From: Owenia fusiformis
Lineage: Eukaryota > Annelida > Polychaeta > Sabellida > Oweniidae
DNA length: 64,000 nucleotides
Reading direction: 5' to 3'
NCBI GenBank assembly: GCA_903813345.2
Contig: CAIIXF020000003.1
Location: 20,600,931 to 20,664,930, forward strand
Below are positions 11,510 through 25,400 of the stretch, piece after piece. Both the position numbers and the translations under genes were made by a program. Positions within the stretch are counted from its first letter, which is position 1. Each line of letters begins with the position of its first letter. The notes below the pieces were generated by a model, which saw only the letters and a program-made list of their open reading frames with translations, made no database searches and had not been told where the DNA came from.

Positions 11510-13832
11510 CTACAATAATACACACAGACATAATATATTTATGTATAATATGACATATTTTTCAAATTTTGAAATGTCGCAATATCAAATAAACCATTAT
11601 TTATGATAATATTTTGTTTCAGAGTATCGATCTGGGAAATGAATGCGAATGCACTATTCAACAATCGACCCAATAACAAAACAGAAACAAATGACCAACA
11701 AGTAAGACTGTCTGATGGATTGCACTGGACGAAAGGCTCGGAGATTGGCCATGGTCATCGGAAGCAATAAGTAAAACACTATACCGATGGATAGAGTGGT
11801 ACACTCTTTGAAAATTAAATGGTAATTAAAGCCATTTTCCGCACTACCGACATACATTGTGACAAAAATAATGAATTATAAGTACCAATTTTAACCATTA
11901 ATTGGAAGACACTTATCGATAGTAAAAATAAATGTGCTTAAATAACGACACTTTGTCCAAACTTGGCACCTACTGTATTTATACGTAAAATATGAGCGTA
12001 GGGATTGTAATACTTCTGGTGTCTATTTTGTTTTGGTTGTAATAAATGCAGCTTAACATACATTCTTATTTGTGTTTGTCTATTCTCAAAATAGTGTGGT
12101 CGTTATTTATTGAAGGACATGTAGTTAAAAGAGTTAACATTTTGATAAATAATATCGATGATCGACAATGATATGTATTAATACGTCCTTGGTGTCAAAC
12201 ATCAATAGAACATGTGACTCCGAGCGGGCCCACACTCACATGACCTCTCCAATGGTTTGCACATCAGGCTATTGATTTGAGAATTTGTACCCCACATTCA
12301 GGAGTGTCTAAGACGTTAGGGGACCAGTTGGAACGCATTTTGCGATAAAATAAAAACTTCAGTTGTTGAAACGATAGGCACACAAGTCGACTGTTATCAT
12401 TTTGGTCACCCTGTACATGGATTTCGAAATTCCTATGTAGTTTTTTTGAAAATGTATTTATCTGTAATATGTTCAGGAACGTCATCCAGTACAGTTTACA
12501 GTATTTGTATTAAGTTTCGTAGTTACTTTTGTTGTTTTATGAGACATTATTATTGTGTTTCTATGTACATTCACACCTACACAAAAGTTGTATCTTGTTT
12601 TCGATTGTTGTTTATTGCACCAAATATAGCTGCTGGGATTAACAATAAAACTGTCATCAACAATGGATTGCCAAACTTTTGTATAGTTGTTGCATACTGT
12701 TTGTCTCCCTTACTGTCTATGCCATGTTAATATCTCCATTATAGCAAAATAACTTTAGGTTTAAGATTAACTGTATTGATTATATTTTATTATGGTTTTA
12801 AAGAGCTCAAAATTAGATAATTCTGATATGCTTTTTAAAAATTTCTTTTCACATATTTGCATATTTTGTGTCATATATAGTTAATCAAATTGTGTATATG
12901 TTGGCTATGTTCTTCAGCACGCCAGGAAATGATGAATTTAATGTATTTTTACAATATGATTCAAACTTGTAATGCTTTATTTCTGGAATGATTGCCTCTC
13001 ACATTCTGTCCCACACACTTTTTAATGATTTGTGTATATTATGCAAGGTCGGCAAAAAAGTCAAAGTATACACGCCCAGTTATCTACATTGTTTATGTAT
13101 TATACAACTTGGCATACACAAATCAGAAGGAATGTGCATTGTTTTTATAAGTTTATAATTTTAAAACGAGTTGTCAATTTCATAAATTTTCACTGTGTAC
13201 AGTATGCATACTCTTTTCATGTATGCATGTCAAATCATATAACATAAACATAATTTTTAGGTAAAATACCAAGCCTCTTAAAAATCGACATTTTAACCTT
13301 ACCTGCATGTTTGACATAAACAATTATAGACACATCCAGAAGTTTGCTGTTAAAACATATCCAGAAAGTGTAGGAATATGTTTTTAAAGTGAACCGAATT
13401 GGAAGGTCTATAATCGTTTTGTTAGAAAATGTAAACATGATAAACTTAGCAACTAAAATGTCATCACAGTTCTTTCAAATTTATTGATATTTTATAATGT
13501 TTCATTATATGTTTGCATAATGAATCCACAAACAGTGTCAAAATATAGCTTTTGGGAGAAATAAAAACATATATTTTTATTCTGATTAGAAAGTATGTTT
13601 TGCACTTCAAGTGAAAAATAATTTATTGATATCAAACATAAGGAAGCTACTAAGGATGTCAAAATAAAATCAGTTCATGATCACAGTTACCAATATTGTC
13701 AAAATTCATAAGACTTAAATATATCAATAGTAACCTTAGATTGTTCCAGTGGAGCCTTATGCTTAATATAGCACTTTATGTTGCCATTACAATGAGCTTC
13801 AGCTTCAGCTTCATCTACTTTTCGTTCACATT
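11510..13832. other. intergenic, no gene recognised
   Basis: Near 12395-12420 the minus strand reads TACAGGGTGACCAAAATG, which resembles a mariner/MITE terminus, but I did not find the other end. On the minus strand, AATAAA at 13622-13627 could serve as the polyadenylation signal of gene B. Confidence 0.35.
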
Positions 13833-16800
13833 TTAATTTCCTCCTTCAAGTTCAAGCTCATCTAATCGTTCACATATAATAGAAGCTTCATCATAAGCAG
13901 AGAGTGCCATAATCTGTTCCTCAGTCCAACAGTCACGACATACTGAAAACTAAAATGGACACGCCCGGTAATCGGAGAAAATGAACGGAGGGGGAGAGTA
14001 GCTGATTTTCGCTAGAAAAGTCAACAAATCTTTTAAAGATTTATTTTTTCAAGAGAAAGTTTACGATTCAATGGCGCACGATATGTGGCAATATTTTAGA
14101 TCTTCTTTTAAATAGATACTCTTAAAAGACCTCGCATATTTCCCCGTGTCGTGCGCTTATTCATTTAGGAATTCAATCCAGATTTGTTGAATTTTCTAGC
14201 GAAAATCAGCTACTCCCCGATTCATTATTCCAATCAGCGGGCGTTATGAATACGAAATAATTATAAGCTCATGATATCTTTCTCACCTTTCGTGCACTTC
14301 AATACCAATAGGCTACAAAGCAAACTGTTCATGATAGCTAATGGTACGTTCACACCAACGGCGCTTTGATGGCGCTTTAAAGCGGCTTGTAAAGCGGCAC
14401 CAAAGCGTAACAAAGCTTAATTAAAGCGTCGGGGTCGTAATAGGTCGTAGAAAAGCTCGGGAGTAAAGCGGGATATTCGGCAAGAGCGCTAAAAAATTTA
14501 AACTGTTTAAGCGTTCGCACCAACGGCGCTTTGATGGCGCTTTAAAGCGGATTGTAAAGCGGCACCAAAGCGTAACAAAGCTTGATTAAAGCGTCGGGAT
14601 CGTAATAGGTCGTAGAAAAGTTCGGAGTAAAGCGGGATATTCGGCAAGAGCGTCAAAAAATGTTAAACTGTTTAAAAATTTTGGGCGCTCTGTTACGAAT
14701 TGATTGAAGCGCCGAGAGCGTATCAAAGCTTAACAAACCGTAACAAAGCTCAACAAAGCTTGACTCAAAGCGTAGGAAAGCTTAACACAGCTTGGTTCAA
14801 AGCGGGGACCCCAGTCTATTCACGGTCTGTTACCACTTGACACGCTTCGTTAAGATGTCTCAAGATTTGCTACGATCTGGCATGAAGATCTGACACGAGG
14901 TCAGACGCTTTCATCAATATCTGACACTCTTTGTTACACTTTCCTGAGGGACTCTCAAGCTTTCCAACGAATTGAGACGCTTTAATCAAGGATTGAAACG
15001 CTTTGCTAGGCTTTGTTACGCTTGAAAGTTTTCACACGCTATATCACGCCGTGCGACAAACGTCATGTCTTCTTCAGATAGGTCATGCTCTGGTCCATCT
15101 GGAATTTCTGGATCTCGTTGTTCTGCCATCGTGTTCTCGAGTCAAAGATGCAATGGTTTTATGGATCTACTGCATCTTTATATAGTCATTGGATCAAAAG
15201 CGGCATGGAATCGGCGATCTCGACATTTTCCAATGCGTGACAGAGCTTAACAGAGCGTAACAATGCACAACAGAGTTTTGCAATCGTATCAGAGCCTGAT
15301 TTAAAGCGTCATAATCGCATCAAAGCGTAATAATGCTTATCAAAGCTTTTCAAAGCGTGATTTCAAGCGTAACAAAGCCTGATCAAAGCGGGATCAAAGC
15401 GTGAGGAACCTTTTAGAGCTATGTTAAGCTTTCCTACGCTTTGGATCAAGTTTTTCTGAGCTTTGTTACGGTTTGTTAAGCTTTGATACGCTCTCGGCGC
15501 TTAATCGATTCGTAACAGAGCGCCCAAAATTTTTTAAGAGTTTAAAATTTTTTGGCGCTCTTGCCGAATATCCCGTTTTACTCTGAGCTTTTCTACGACC
15601 TATTACGACCCCGACGCTTTAATCAAACTTTGTTACGCTTTGGTGCCGCTTTACAAGCCGCTTTAAAGCGCCATCAAAGCGCCGTTGGTATGAAGAAAAA
15701 TGACAAAAATGACGGCGCTTTGCTCGCCGATTTAAAGCGTGGCATTCGCCGTTGGTGTGAACGTACCTTTAGTTGGAGATGTCGTAATCTACGATGTGTA
15801 GGGTGTTAAAAAACGCAACCCAAAGAAATCACTATATCTTGGAAAATACTGATCCAATTGTGTTCATTTTTTTCAGAAAGGAAGGAAGAGACTGTGTATG
15901 TATGAATAGTTTTTGTTGTTAGTTAGTTGTACAACATGATGTCTTGGACATCTGCTCAAAAGACATTATTATTAGAAAAATACGAAAACGCGAATGGAAA
16001 ATCGCTATATCTTGGAAAATACTAATTCAATTATGTTATCTTTTTCAGGAAAAGAAAGAAAATACTGTTGTTATTGTTAGTAAGTTGTAAAACATGATGC
16101 CTTGGACACCTGCTCAAAAGACAGTTGTACAAGGAAAATACGAAAAACGCAGTCAGAGGTGACTAACCATCTGCAGGAGATATACATACACAGTCTCTTC
16201 TTTCTTTCCTGGAAAAATGAACATAATTGAACAGTATTTTTCAAATTTATAGCGATTTCTTTGGGTAGCGTTTTTTAACACCCTGTACATTCTTGTGAAT
16301 AATTAATACACGAAAGAATCTTACATTGACAAGACATCCTTTGAAATATGTGTCTTCATCATCTCCATCACGTCCAAGGATGAGGGGACAATCGGATGTC
16401 ACTGCATCACCTAGAATTACCACCTTCAGATATAATGATTCACTATGATTCAATGTAATTTCATTGATACAGAAAGGACCATGATAATGCACCCTGTTTG
16501 TTCTTGTTATACGTGAATGATTGCTCTTCATTCCTGTACAATGTTTTCTAAATGTCAAAATAAAGTGTTTTTTTTTAGTTTTTATGGTTCATTTATTGAA
16601 AATAAAGTCGCAATCAATTATTGAACGCACTAAAGTGTTACTGTGCAACCGCCAAAAACAGTCAGAGTCGTTTAATTATAAAGATTTATCAATCATAGTT
16701 ACTGTATATTAAATATATGTGAACAACACTAGGCTATGGAGGAAGCTTAATACATGCATGGTACCAAATAGCAGTAGATGTGACATTTTATAGACATACA

Positions 16801-19800
16801 CACCTCCAAGAATCGATGTATCAACCTTCTCCCCATCATAAAAAATATCAAGTGTCGGTCCACAATATCTTATGGTCACATCTCTGAGAACGCCTGTTTC
16901 GAGAGTTTTACCAGCTGGGTCCTGAGGATACGTATATGTGATGTTTAATTTAACTATGCCCAGTGATATTCAATTGTACTACTCCACTTTGAACAACATG
17001 GACTAAAAAGGCTACAAAGTCAATTAGACTGTCTTTAAAGTATTTATGCACGCCAGCTTGAGATGCGCCTGATGGGAGTCAAAGCAGACAAATAAAATTG
17101 AATAATATAAAAAACTGTATAAAGGCCGCTTGATTTCAGTGTAAATTCAACTATCAGTTATTAAAATCATAAACTATCAAATTAGCAAAAGTAGAAAAAA
17201 CGTCGATTAATTATAATTTGATGTTCACCCTCTATGATAATCCTGCTCAATATCTAAATAAGAAAAAATAAGATGACATAATGATACTTTGAAAAAAGTC
17301 AGACATAATTCAAACAGACTCACCAGTATGTCTTTATCATAGAGACCGAATTCGGTTTCAAAGCGAACATTCAGCTTTTCACCATCAACCTTAACTTCAA
17401 TTGAACCCTGTTCATCGCAGCATCCATTGCTCAAAATGCCATTCTTCTTACTTCGATCATAGTCAGGGTCAACGTAGAAACTGAAGCTTATCGAAAACGT
17501 TGGTCCATAGTAAAGTTTGATGAAGTTACTAATACGAATGTAGTCATCAATACCGTCGAAGCAACCTTGGAATATGTCGAGATCATCTGGTCCCTTAACA
17601 CCAGCATCACTTATAGTGACGCCCCTAACTTCAGTGTATGTATCATGGATGATATCCTGTACTCTATTGTTCACAAATGGCAGGCAGAGTATGCAGTCGC
17701 ATTCACTACGGCCTGTAAATGAACTATTGTTATTTACATAATGGACAATGTCAATATATCGATGTACAACCATAACATAAATAAGCACCGACCGTATCTA
17801 ATATTACGTCATTATAGCCATGAGGATATAACAACTAATTGAGGAATTTTAGGAAGTTTCTGCACTCAAAAAACTTCCGTAGTAAAGTTTGATATTACGT
17901 TACTGAATTGAATGAGGTCAGCAACACAATCGAAGCAACTATGGGAATTATCTAAATCATTTGGTCCCCTGAAGGACTAGTTAATTGTTAAAACCATGCA
18001 TATAATAATCACAGGCTGGTATCGAAAAATTTGTCTGCTGTGACAGAGCATGCTATTTTTCATAAAAACCCTAAGCATACTTCACAATTTACCAGGCTGT
18101 GTGATGATGTCAGAAGAGGAGTATACCAAGGAATCGTTTTCCAAGTGGTCATGATGGTAATGACCCCCTTATTGATATTTGCCCATCCGTAGTTTTAGTA
18201 TGTTATCAAAATGTATAAGTTGACCCACAGTACCCACTTGTGCAAATCGGTGAAAAATCAATTCAATCAATTTGACAGGTTACTTCTACAAATTCAGTAT
18301 TGCCTTTACATGAAGTTAAAAGTCAGGTCCCTGTTTTCCAATGGAAGGTGATCACAACAATATGAATAATACAGTACAGGTGTTGTTAATGGAGCAAAAT
18401 TCGAATCACTTGACCTTTTTAGAAACCATACATGCAAATATCAGTGGATTGTATGAAGCAGACAACTCAACGGATGAACACTTATAAATTTTCCCTTAAA
18501 CTCTTGAAGGTGTTCATAAATACAAATACTCTAAAAAGGTCGAGATTTTTTTTGATTATATTAATTAAGAAAATCAGGATCTTCTTCAGCTTTGAATGTA
18601 ATGATGCATTGCTGATTTATATGGGCTGTATTGGCGTTCCTTGTCTCAAAGATCGTTACATTTAGGAATCAAAATTTGCAACAAACCATCTCAAATCACG
18701 GTGGTTGTTTAATCAAAAATTGAAATCCTAAATTGCATATCTTATTATTGATCTTCTTTGAAATAATGGAACCAACTTAATAAACAATATTCTTTTAAAA
18801 ATGGGCTTGATCGACAAAAGAACCTACATTTCGACCCCCGGAGATTACTGTCCCGCTCTCAATTCACTTTTACTGGACCTAATTACAATTATTTTCGGTA
18901 TACCGTTATATTCACCGGCAAAGTAAACAGTACACATGGGAGAATTAACCAACAGAGGACCGTAATTCTACATGTTCGCGTACACGTTTCTAAAACAACA
19001 TGTATTTCAACTTCCCCATTCACTTACCAGAGGGACCAACACAAGCGCATTCCTCTAGGTCAAATACGCTGTATATTCCGCAGCAAACCAACGATTCAAA
19101 GTTCTCATCCACAAAGAAACATTGGGGGTCAGTAGACATGTAACTATATACATGGTTGTTTGAGTAACATTCGCCTTGAAAATAAAATAAATGTATTATA
19201 TAAGCCATTTTTGTATTTATAATGAGGAAAATATAATCTTATGTGAAAACTATTAATAAAATAATAAGACAAGTAAAAGCATGGTTGATGCAGACTGTAA
19301 ATAAGTCTTTGGACACTGCTATGTGAAAGGAACTTAAGCACACGACTGAGTTATAGATTGTGGTTGAAGTTTTTGTATAACATTTGGTCTCGATATAATG
19401 CTTATACTCAGCTCGTGTATCAAAATCACTATCAATTGATTGATTCTTGGCTTTAAATGTCATCACTGTACATTAAAATTAAGATGAATACTCACTTGAT
19501 GCATTCTTAACAACATATTGAGTAACAAATGGCGTTGGTTCTGGTGGAGCTGAAAACAAAGATGCTAACAATCAACTTCAAATATTTAGGTTTAGTTACA
19601 AAGCAATACCTACATATCATATAGACGTAACTCAAAACAGTCATTTTATTTTTATTTTTATTTTTATACAAATGAGTACATACAAGAGAGACAAGTCGCC
19701 AGTGAAATTATAGGTGTCCCTCTACATGTTCAAAACGCCCGTTCAAAACATGGTATGCAATAAAATGTTAATCCATAGTACTATACAAAGTAATTTGTGT

Positions 19801-21344
19801 CTGCTACACTAGATTGGAGTGTGGTATGCTTTGATATATAAATACATAGTCCATATTTAGTGACTCATAAGGGATACACATTACTTGAGGTTATTACACA
19901 ACCTTTCATTAGCAAACTTCTCAACTAATTCTTTCAATTTGAAGATACGATCCATAAATATCACGTGATAAACTGCTACCTATAGTATGAAATTGAGAAA
20001 TGCTTACTATGACAGTCCTCAGTACATCCCTCAACATTCTTAGCATCATTACATGCCCCAATTTCGTCGTCCCATACAAGTGGGTACATACATGTTTGAT
20101 TGTAGCCAATGTATTGACCAGGTCCAAATCTTAGTAATAAATGAGACATTTGAAATTAAATAGCCAATGCAATGTATCAACTATTATCTTTTTTCCAAAC
20201 CACACGATTTAAACTAATCGGTGCAACTATACGAAAAATGACTGAGAAAGGAAGAGTCAAGAAATTGTGTACTATCATCTGAGAAGTACTTGTCACCAGT
20301 TGCCAGTTCCATTTAAACATGAACTAGTGTATCGATTGGGGCATGTCCACTAATAAATGTAAACAAAACCTCTAGAGATGACAGAGCATCAAGGGGGAAA
20401 GGGGGTCGTTAGTAGTCATTATGACACACACTATCTTTAGTCAGGCCCGTAGCCAGGATTTGCCAAGGGGAGGGGGGTTAAGTTTTCAAAAATTTCCAGG
20501 GGGGGTTCACATTTGACAATTTTGGCCCAAATATGGCTAAAATCACTTGAGAAGTGCTCGAAATGGTGAAAAACTGCATGATTTTGAACGATTTTTTGGC
20601 CAGGGGGAGTGGGGGGGGGGGGTTCGCCCGAACCCTGCGAACCCCCTGGCTACGAGCCTGTTAGTCAACAACAAGGATAGTCATTTGCATTTCTCTCCCA
20701 CTCACCTACTTTGTGTTAGCTGACAAACTATAAATCTGCAACAGTCTCCCTCAAATGCAAAGTACCCTCCATTTAATCCATTACATTTAGTTTCACAGAA
20801 TTCTAGAAAAACATATTATAACGTGTTAGTAAGCATAGTGCAAAACCTATATAAAAATATCACATATTAAATATTAAACATGCCATTAGATGTAAAGTCT
20901 GCGCGATTACTTCGACTTGGACTAGAATTATCATAAACATATTGTTCTTATTTGTGATTGGCCGATGCGGACAAAATTTGAAAAATTATGATATCCATTT
21001 TGACACAGCACTCTGCATGGAAGAATAATCATTGCTATCGTAATACTTGATCGATATTATGACTTGACTGGAACAAAATCAGGCCTAGGACAATTGTTAA
21101 TTGTGTGTTATGTCCGAGTCACATTTGCTCAGATTTATCAGCCAACGCGCTCAGTCGATTAAGTATTTTGTCCAAATGTGCGAATGTGACTCAGGCATAA
21201 ATAGCGACGTTCCTTGTGTAAGAAGAATTACATGAACGTCAATTACAACACACATAAGGGCGCACAAAGAACGTCGCTCCTTTTTAAGTAAAAACAAATG
21301 TGTATTACCCGATAGTTCCGTTGCGTTTACAGCATCAAGTATTG
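13833..21344 (-). CDS. gene B: chitin-binding/laminin-G matrix protein (Pif-like), tandem paralogue of A
   Basis: Exons in transcript order: 21309-21344, 20706-20802, 20008-20129, 19496-19549, 19028-19174, 17324-17712, 16804-16921, 16325-16410, 13833-13949 (stop TAA). Total is 387 codons plus stop from a phase-1 start. Exons 3, 5, 6, 7 and 9 have exactly the lengths of their gene A counterparts, and the rest differ by multiples of three. Modules are the same: chitin-binding 1 (FCETKCNG, DCCRFIVCQ, TCMYPLVWDD, GCTEDCH), Thr/Pro linker, Cys-rich module 2 (DPQCFFVDENF, VFDLEECACVG), laminin-G (CDCILCLPF, SNGCCDEQGSIEVKV, VTIRYCGPTLDIFYDGE) and terminal FSVCRDCWTEEQ. The laminin-G exon is about four-fifths identical to gene A by eye. 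Intron 8 has swollen to 2.4 kb through three inverted-repeat elements. The signal-peptide exon was not found. Confidence 0.82.
13961..14244. mobile_element. MITE abutting the last exon of gene B
   Basis: ACGCCCGGTAATCGG at the left end is matched by CCAATCAGCGGGCGT at the right. The arms run about 75 bases and share GTAGCTGATTTTCGCTAG perfectly. It lies in intron 8 of gene B with one end about 11 bases from the acceptor of exon 9. There is no coding capacity. Confidence 0.75.
14338..15772. mobile_element. large foldback element with AAAGCG-rich arms
   Basis: Both ends read GGTACGTTCACACCAACGGC (14343 inward; reverse complement finishing at 15767), preceded by CTAA on each arm. Both arms, several hundred bases long, are dense in AAAGCG/CGCTTT words. 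The left arm contains a head-to-tail duplication of a roughly 167-base unit (about 14347-14513 and 14514-14680). The middle (about 14900-15240) has no transposase I can read. An unambiguous target-site duplication was not found. Open frames inside are products of the repeats. It sits in intron 8 of gene B. Confidence 0.85.
15799..16287. mobile_element. inverted-repeat MITE (GGGTGTTAAAAAACGC termini)
   Basis: GGGTGTTAAAAAACGC at the left is matched by GCGTTTTTTAACACCC at the right, both beside TA. The arms extend about 100 bases (AAAGAAATC, ATCTTGGAAAATACTG and TTTTCAGAAAGG blocks). A second diverged copy of the arm segment lies near 16000-16060. The element ends about 38 bases from exon 8 of gene B. 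Confidence 0.75.
17874..17978 (-). pseudogene. decayed copy of a laminin-G exon of the A/B family
   Basis: The plus strand shares CGTAGTAAAGTTTGAT, CGAAGCAAC and ATCATTTGGTCCCCT with the corresponding part of exon 6 of gene B (about 17500-17610), in the same order and orientation but with indels and substitutions. The frame is broken and splice sites are lacking. It lies in intron 5 of gene B, close to the live exon 6, so it looks like a partial tandem duplication that decayed. Confidence 0.75.
20442..20660. mobile_element. inverted-repeat element with AGGCYCGTAGCCAGG ends
   Basis: CAGGCCCGTAGCCAGGATT at the left is matched in reverse complement by CCTGGCTACGAGCCTG at the right. The interior is G-rich (runs of G near 20465-20510 and 20600-20620). 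It is non-coding, in intron 2 of gene B. Confidence 0.7.
21103..21295. repeat. nested short inverted repeats
   Basis: GTCCGAGTCACATTTG near 21112 pairs with AATGTGACTCAGGC near 21184, and AGCGACGTTCCTTGTG near 21203 pairs with CACAAAGAACGTCGCT near 21265. They lie in intron 1 of gene B and look like degenerate MITE ends. Confidence 0.45.
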
Positions 21345-22494
21345 CTGAAATAAATGCATAAAGTTATATAGTTTTATTTTATTTCACAAAATCATCAATT
21401 TTATTACTTGTTGGCTAGGCTCAAAAAGCATTATTTATTAGCCAAAGAAGTAACACAGTGTTTTGACGTTTACTATTTCTTTCAAGATCATTTATATATA
21501 TATTTATACAAATAGTATTTTCAGAATTCCAAATCTTTTAAATGTATATAACACATACGCAACATGCACCGTGAGCAACAATCATAATATTTAAATATAC
21601 AGATTTTTATCTTAACTCAGCTTTGTAGTTAAATACCATATGCGCATTAGATTTATGTCGAAAACACTGCTTCACACAGCATAAGGTACAGCAAATCATA
21701 TCAGTGTTCGAGCCTAGAAATGAATAACGTACTAATCAAAAGAGTATCCGGAAAAAGATTCATAATATCTTATCATGAAATATTTATTTATTTTTTTAGT
21801 TTTTTAGTTTTTTAAATAGTGAAGTTATTGAAGAATGTTCATTGAATTGTGGTCATTGATTGAATGGTGGTCATTGATTCCCTAGCAGCCAGTTAGTTCA
21901 AAGAGACATGTAGACAACTGCTATTCACTTTCTTTTTTTTGAGAGAAAACTTTAATATATTTTCCTTTGCTTCAATAAAGTATACATATTTGTGGGATTC
22001 CCGTCACTCTTCTGAATAAAAGTACATTTAATGACCTTTAAAGTATATAAATCAAGGTCAATTTCAAGTACAATGTAATTTATTTCATTGCAGACTATTA
22101 GGTAAATGCGATCAATTACCTCTGGCTGCTAAGAAATATCAAAAGTGATTTAACAATGTTAAAGCAGATCAGTTATACTACATCAGTCTATTTTAAACTA
22201 TACATTGAGTTGGACAATTAATGGATTTACTGATGTTAGATTTACTTACTTAAGGTAAGTTCATTAAATTATCTTAAAGAAAGCGCACTTATATCTTGAA
22301 AATGCTATCAAAAGAGGATGTTATTCGACTGACACTGAATTTAGGAAAACTTTGATTAAATATCTCAAAATGAATTGATTGGTAAGTATTTACATCTACA
22401 AGTCGACATTTATATGGAATATAATGAACATTGAAATTTGATCTTCGAGATCGTTTGATCTTCGAGGTCCAAAAACGATTTTACATACACACAG
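21345..22494. other. shared upstream region of gene B and the cysteine-rich gene, no exon found
   Basis: I searched both strands for an ATG followed by a hydrophobic stretch and a phase-1 donor, which both neighbouring genes need, and found none that is convincing. A donor-like GTAAGT near 22254 follows a short ATG frame that is interrupted by TAA. Confidence 0.35.
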
Positions 22495-25400
22495 GCAACA
22501 ATGTCACCGTCCGTAGAAATGGCCAAATCAACGATAAACCTGGTACATGTGTTGACGACACTGAATATGACCAGGATAGGGGTAAGTGAGTTACAAAGAG
22601 AACATTGCTATTGCTAGCATTCTGATAAGACTATAATGCTTGTTTTGAATAACATGATTATGTATTCCCCTTTGCTGTATTGAGCTTATATGTTTACCCT
22701 AAGACGAGATTTCATTACTAAATACTTCGGCATTTTGGTCAGCATTAGCTCCAAGAGAATACATGTTCGTTATATAAATTATATATATATATTAATATGT
22801 ATCTCGGAAGATATTTCTTATTTTGTTAATTTATTGTTTGTCGATTAATTTAAGTAAAATGTTGTTTTTTTTGGATTATCTTATTCAAGTGCACAATTAC
22901 CTAGTTACCTTGTTTGAACATTGATTAACGGGAATCGCTCTCCCTCCCTCAACCAATTTCAGACGATTCTAATCTGAAATATGAAATAATATTTTCTGAT
23001 CATGACTGCGTGTGTGTCTTTTTAGACCCATTCATTATCTTCACGAAAAGTATAAATAGGGATAATTAAGTTACTCAGACAGGGGTAACAGGACAACTCA
23101 TCCCTAAGACAACTCATCCCAAGACAACTCATCCCCAAGACATCTCATCCCAAGACAACTCATCCCAAGATATCTCATCCCAAGACAACTCATCCCAAGA
23201 CATCTCATCCCAAGACAACTCATCCCCAAGACAACTTTTCCCAACTTGAAATATAACATAATTTTATACAATAAATTTTCACTTTTGAAAGAATGAAAAA
23301 TATTTAGAGACTTTAGCAGTTAGCACACTGGTCATGGAATATCATTGTTTTGTTTTTCATTATATACATTTTTCATGCTGTATTTTAAACTGACACATTT
23401 CATATTTTGTCATGCTGTATTTACTTAATATTTTTGTATTTTGTAGTTAGTGTAGCTTAGTTTTAGTTAATTTCTGTTGACTGATTGGGATAAAATAAAC
23501 ATGTTCAAATTAATATTTACTTTGATTATTAAATCAAAGATCATCAAAGGTGTAGGATTAACTCAGTTGGAAAGTATTATCCAATATATAAGCGCAAATG
23601 CCAAAGGGAAGGATGACTAAAAACTTTAAAGAAACGCAACAAGAATAGCAAAGTGTAAATCTGTCATAAGAAAAGTAGACCCTATATATCCCAAAAACCA
23701 TGATCTTACGTGAAAAGAAACAAATGTCTAACATCCTCCTCCCCCCTCCAATCGAGAGCCAATATTACAATCCAGGACCAGAACACCAAGGGACATTTCA
23801 TTCATACTGAAGTCATTACAATACACGTTGAAGAAAAATTGAAAAAATTGATAGCCAATACTCATAACATCAAAAATAGTTGTAGATACTATCTAGTACT
23901 CATAAAAGAGTATTCAGTCTCAAATGATATGGGATAGATAAAATCGAGTCTCGAAGTCCATACAATTCAAACTGTCATCATCCGTTCGCAAAGCCGTCAT
24001 CCCTAAGAAAACTCTCTCAGATTAATTCAGTCTTTGTTTTAAATATTTTGGCTTAATCCTAAATAGGATTGCCAATTTCAAACTTTCAGATTTATGATGA
24101 TTAAATTTGGAAATAATGTCTATGACTTTTATGTTCAATTCTATATTCTCAAATATATTTAGAATAACCCAGAATTAATCAACATAGCGGCAGTACTTAC
24201 AAGTAAAACATAACTGCCATTTCAAAATCCTAAAAATCAGTATTAAAAATTGAGTGTGTAATTAAAAATCACTCTGTAATCATAAAAATGAAAAAGGGAT
24301 ATATATAGTATAAAGGACAAAATAATTTATCAATTATACAAGTGGGATGAGTTGACTTGGGATGAGATGTCTTGGGATGAGTTGTCTTGGGATGAGATGT
24401 CTTGGGATGAGTTGTCTTAGGGATGACTTGTCTTGGGATGAGTTGTCTAGAAACCAATCAGACTAAGTGATATTAAAGGGACAACGGACCAATCGACACA
24501 CTTTTTCAAAAATGATGATCTAATTTTCACTAAAAATGCAACCTTTTATTTTATTATAATGTTAAATGCATAATTAGAATGTGCTTTTTGAGATACGTCC
24601 TATCTCCCAAAAGGAAAAGTGGATTCCTCCAGGGACTTAAACATGAAATGAGCTGAAACCAACGGATAGTATATATCATTGAGTTTTTTTCAATGGGCAA
24701 GTAACACAGGGAACAATAATCTTAGAGGAATTCAGTTTCCCTAACTAATTGATACATCAAAATAAATAGCAATGCATTAAACACTGTAAAAAAATGATTA
24801 CATTTTTGGTGAAAATGAGGTCAACATCTTTGAAAAAGTGTGTTGATGGGTTGATTGCTAGTTAAATATCTCCGAGTCCGATTGACTCTATTATTATTGT
24901 ATATTATTTTCTTTGAGATAATGAATGGATCTTAAAGATATACCTGTCTTCATGGTCAGAAAATAGTTATAATCCAAGATATATAACCGTCTGCGATAAC
25001 TTATGTGAACCTTTCTATGATTGATCTTTCTTTCAAATGGCTTGGAAATCAAAAACTTTAAATGAACATTTGATCACTGAGTACATCATTTCATACATTT
25101 ATATGAGTCTGGGTGCCATGTGCTCCTACTCTTTTTAAACAGGATAAATATCAAATTATTTTTTATTCCAAAGTATTCATAATACAAAACATTCGGAAAC
25201 TACTGTTGTGACGTATATTGGTTTATGAAATGTAATTTAAAAAGATATGACGAGAGATCAAATTAAAATGCAAGAATAAAAATAAAACCAACGCATTGTG
25301 AGAAGTCAAAGAAAACCGTTGGTAAATACTATGCCAGTTAATGTTGTCATTATTGATCTGCATCACTAGTCTTTACTCGTTCACTGCAGCTTGTCATAAA

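Noticed and set aside
11654-12485. Minus-strand open frames of 67 and 73 codons
   Set aside because: No domain, no splice context. One overlaps a probable mobile-element terminus.
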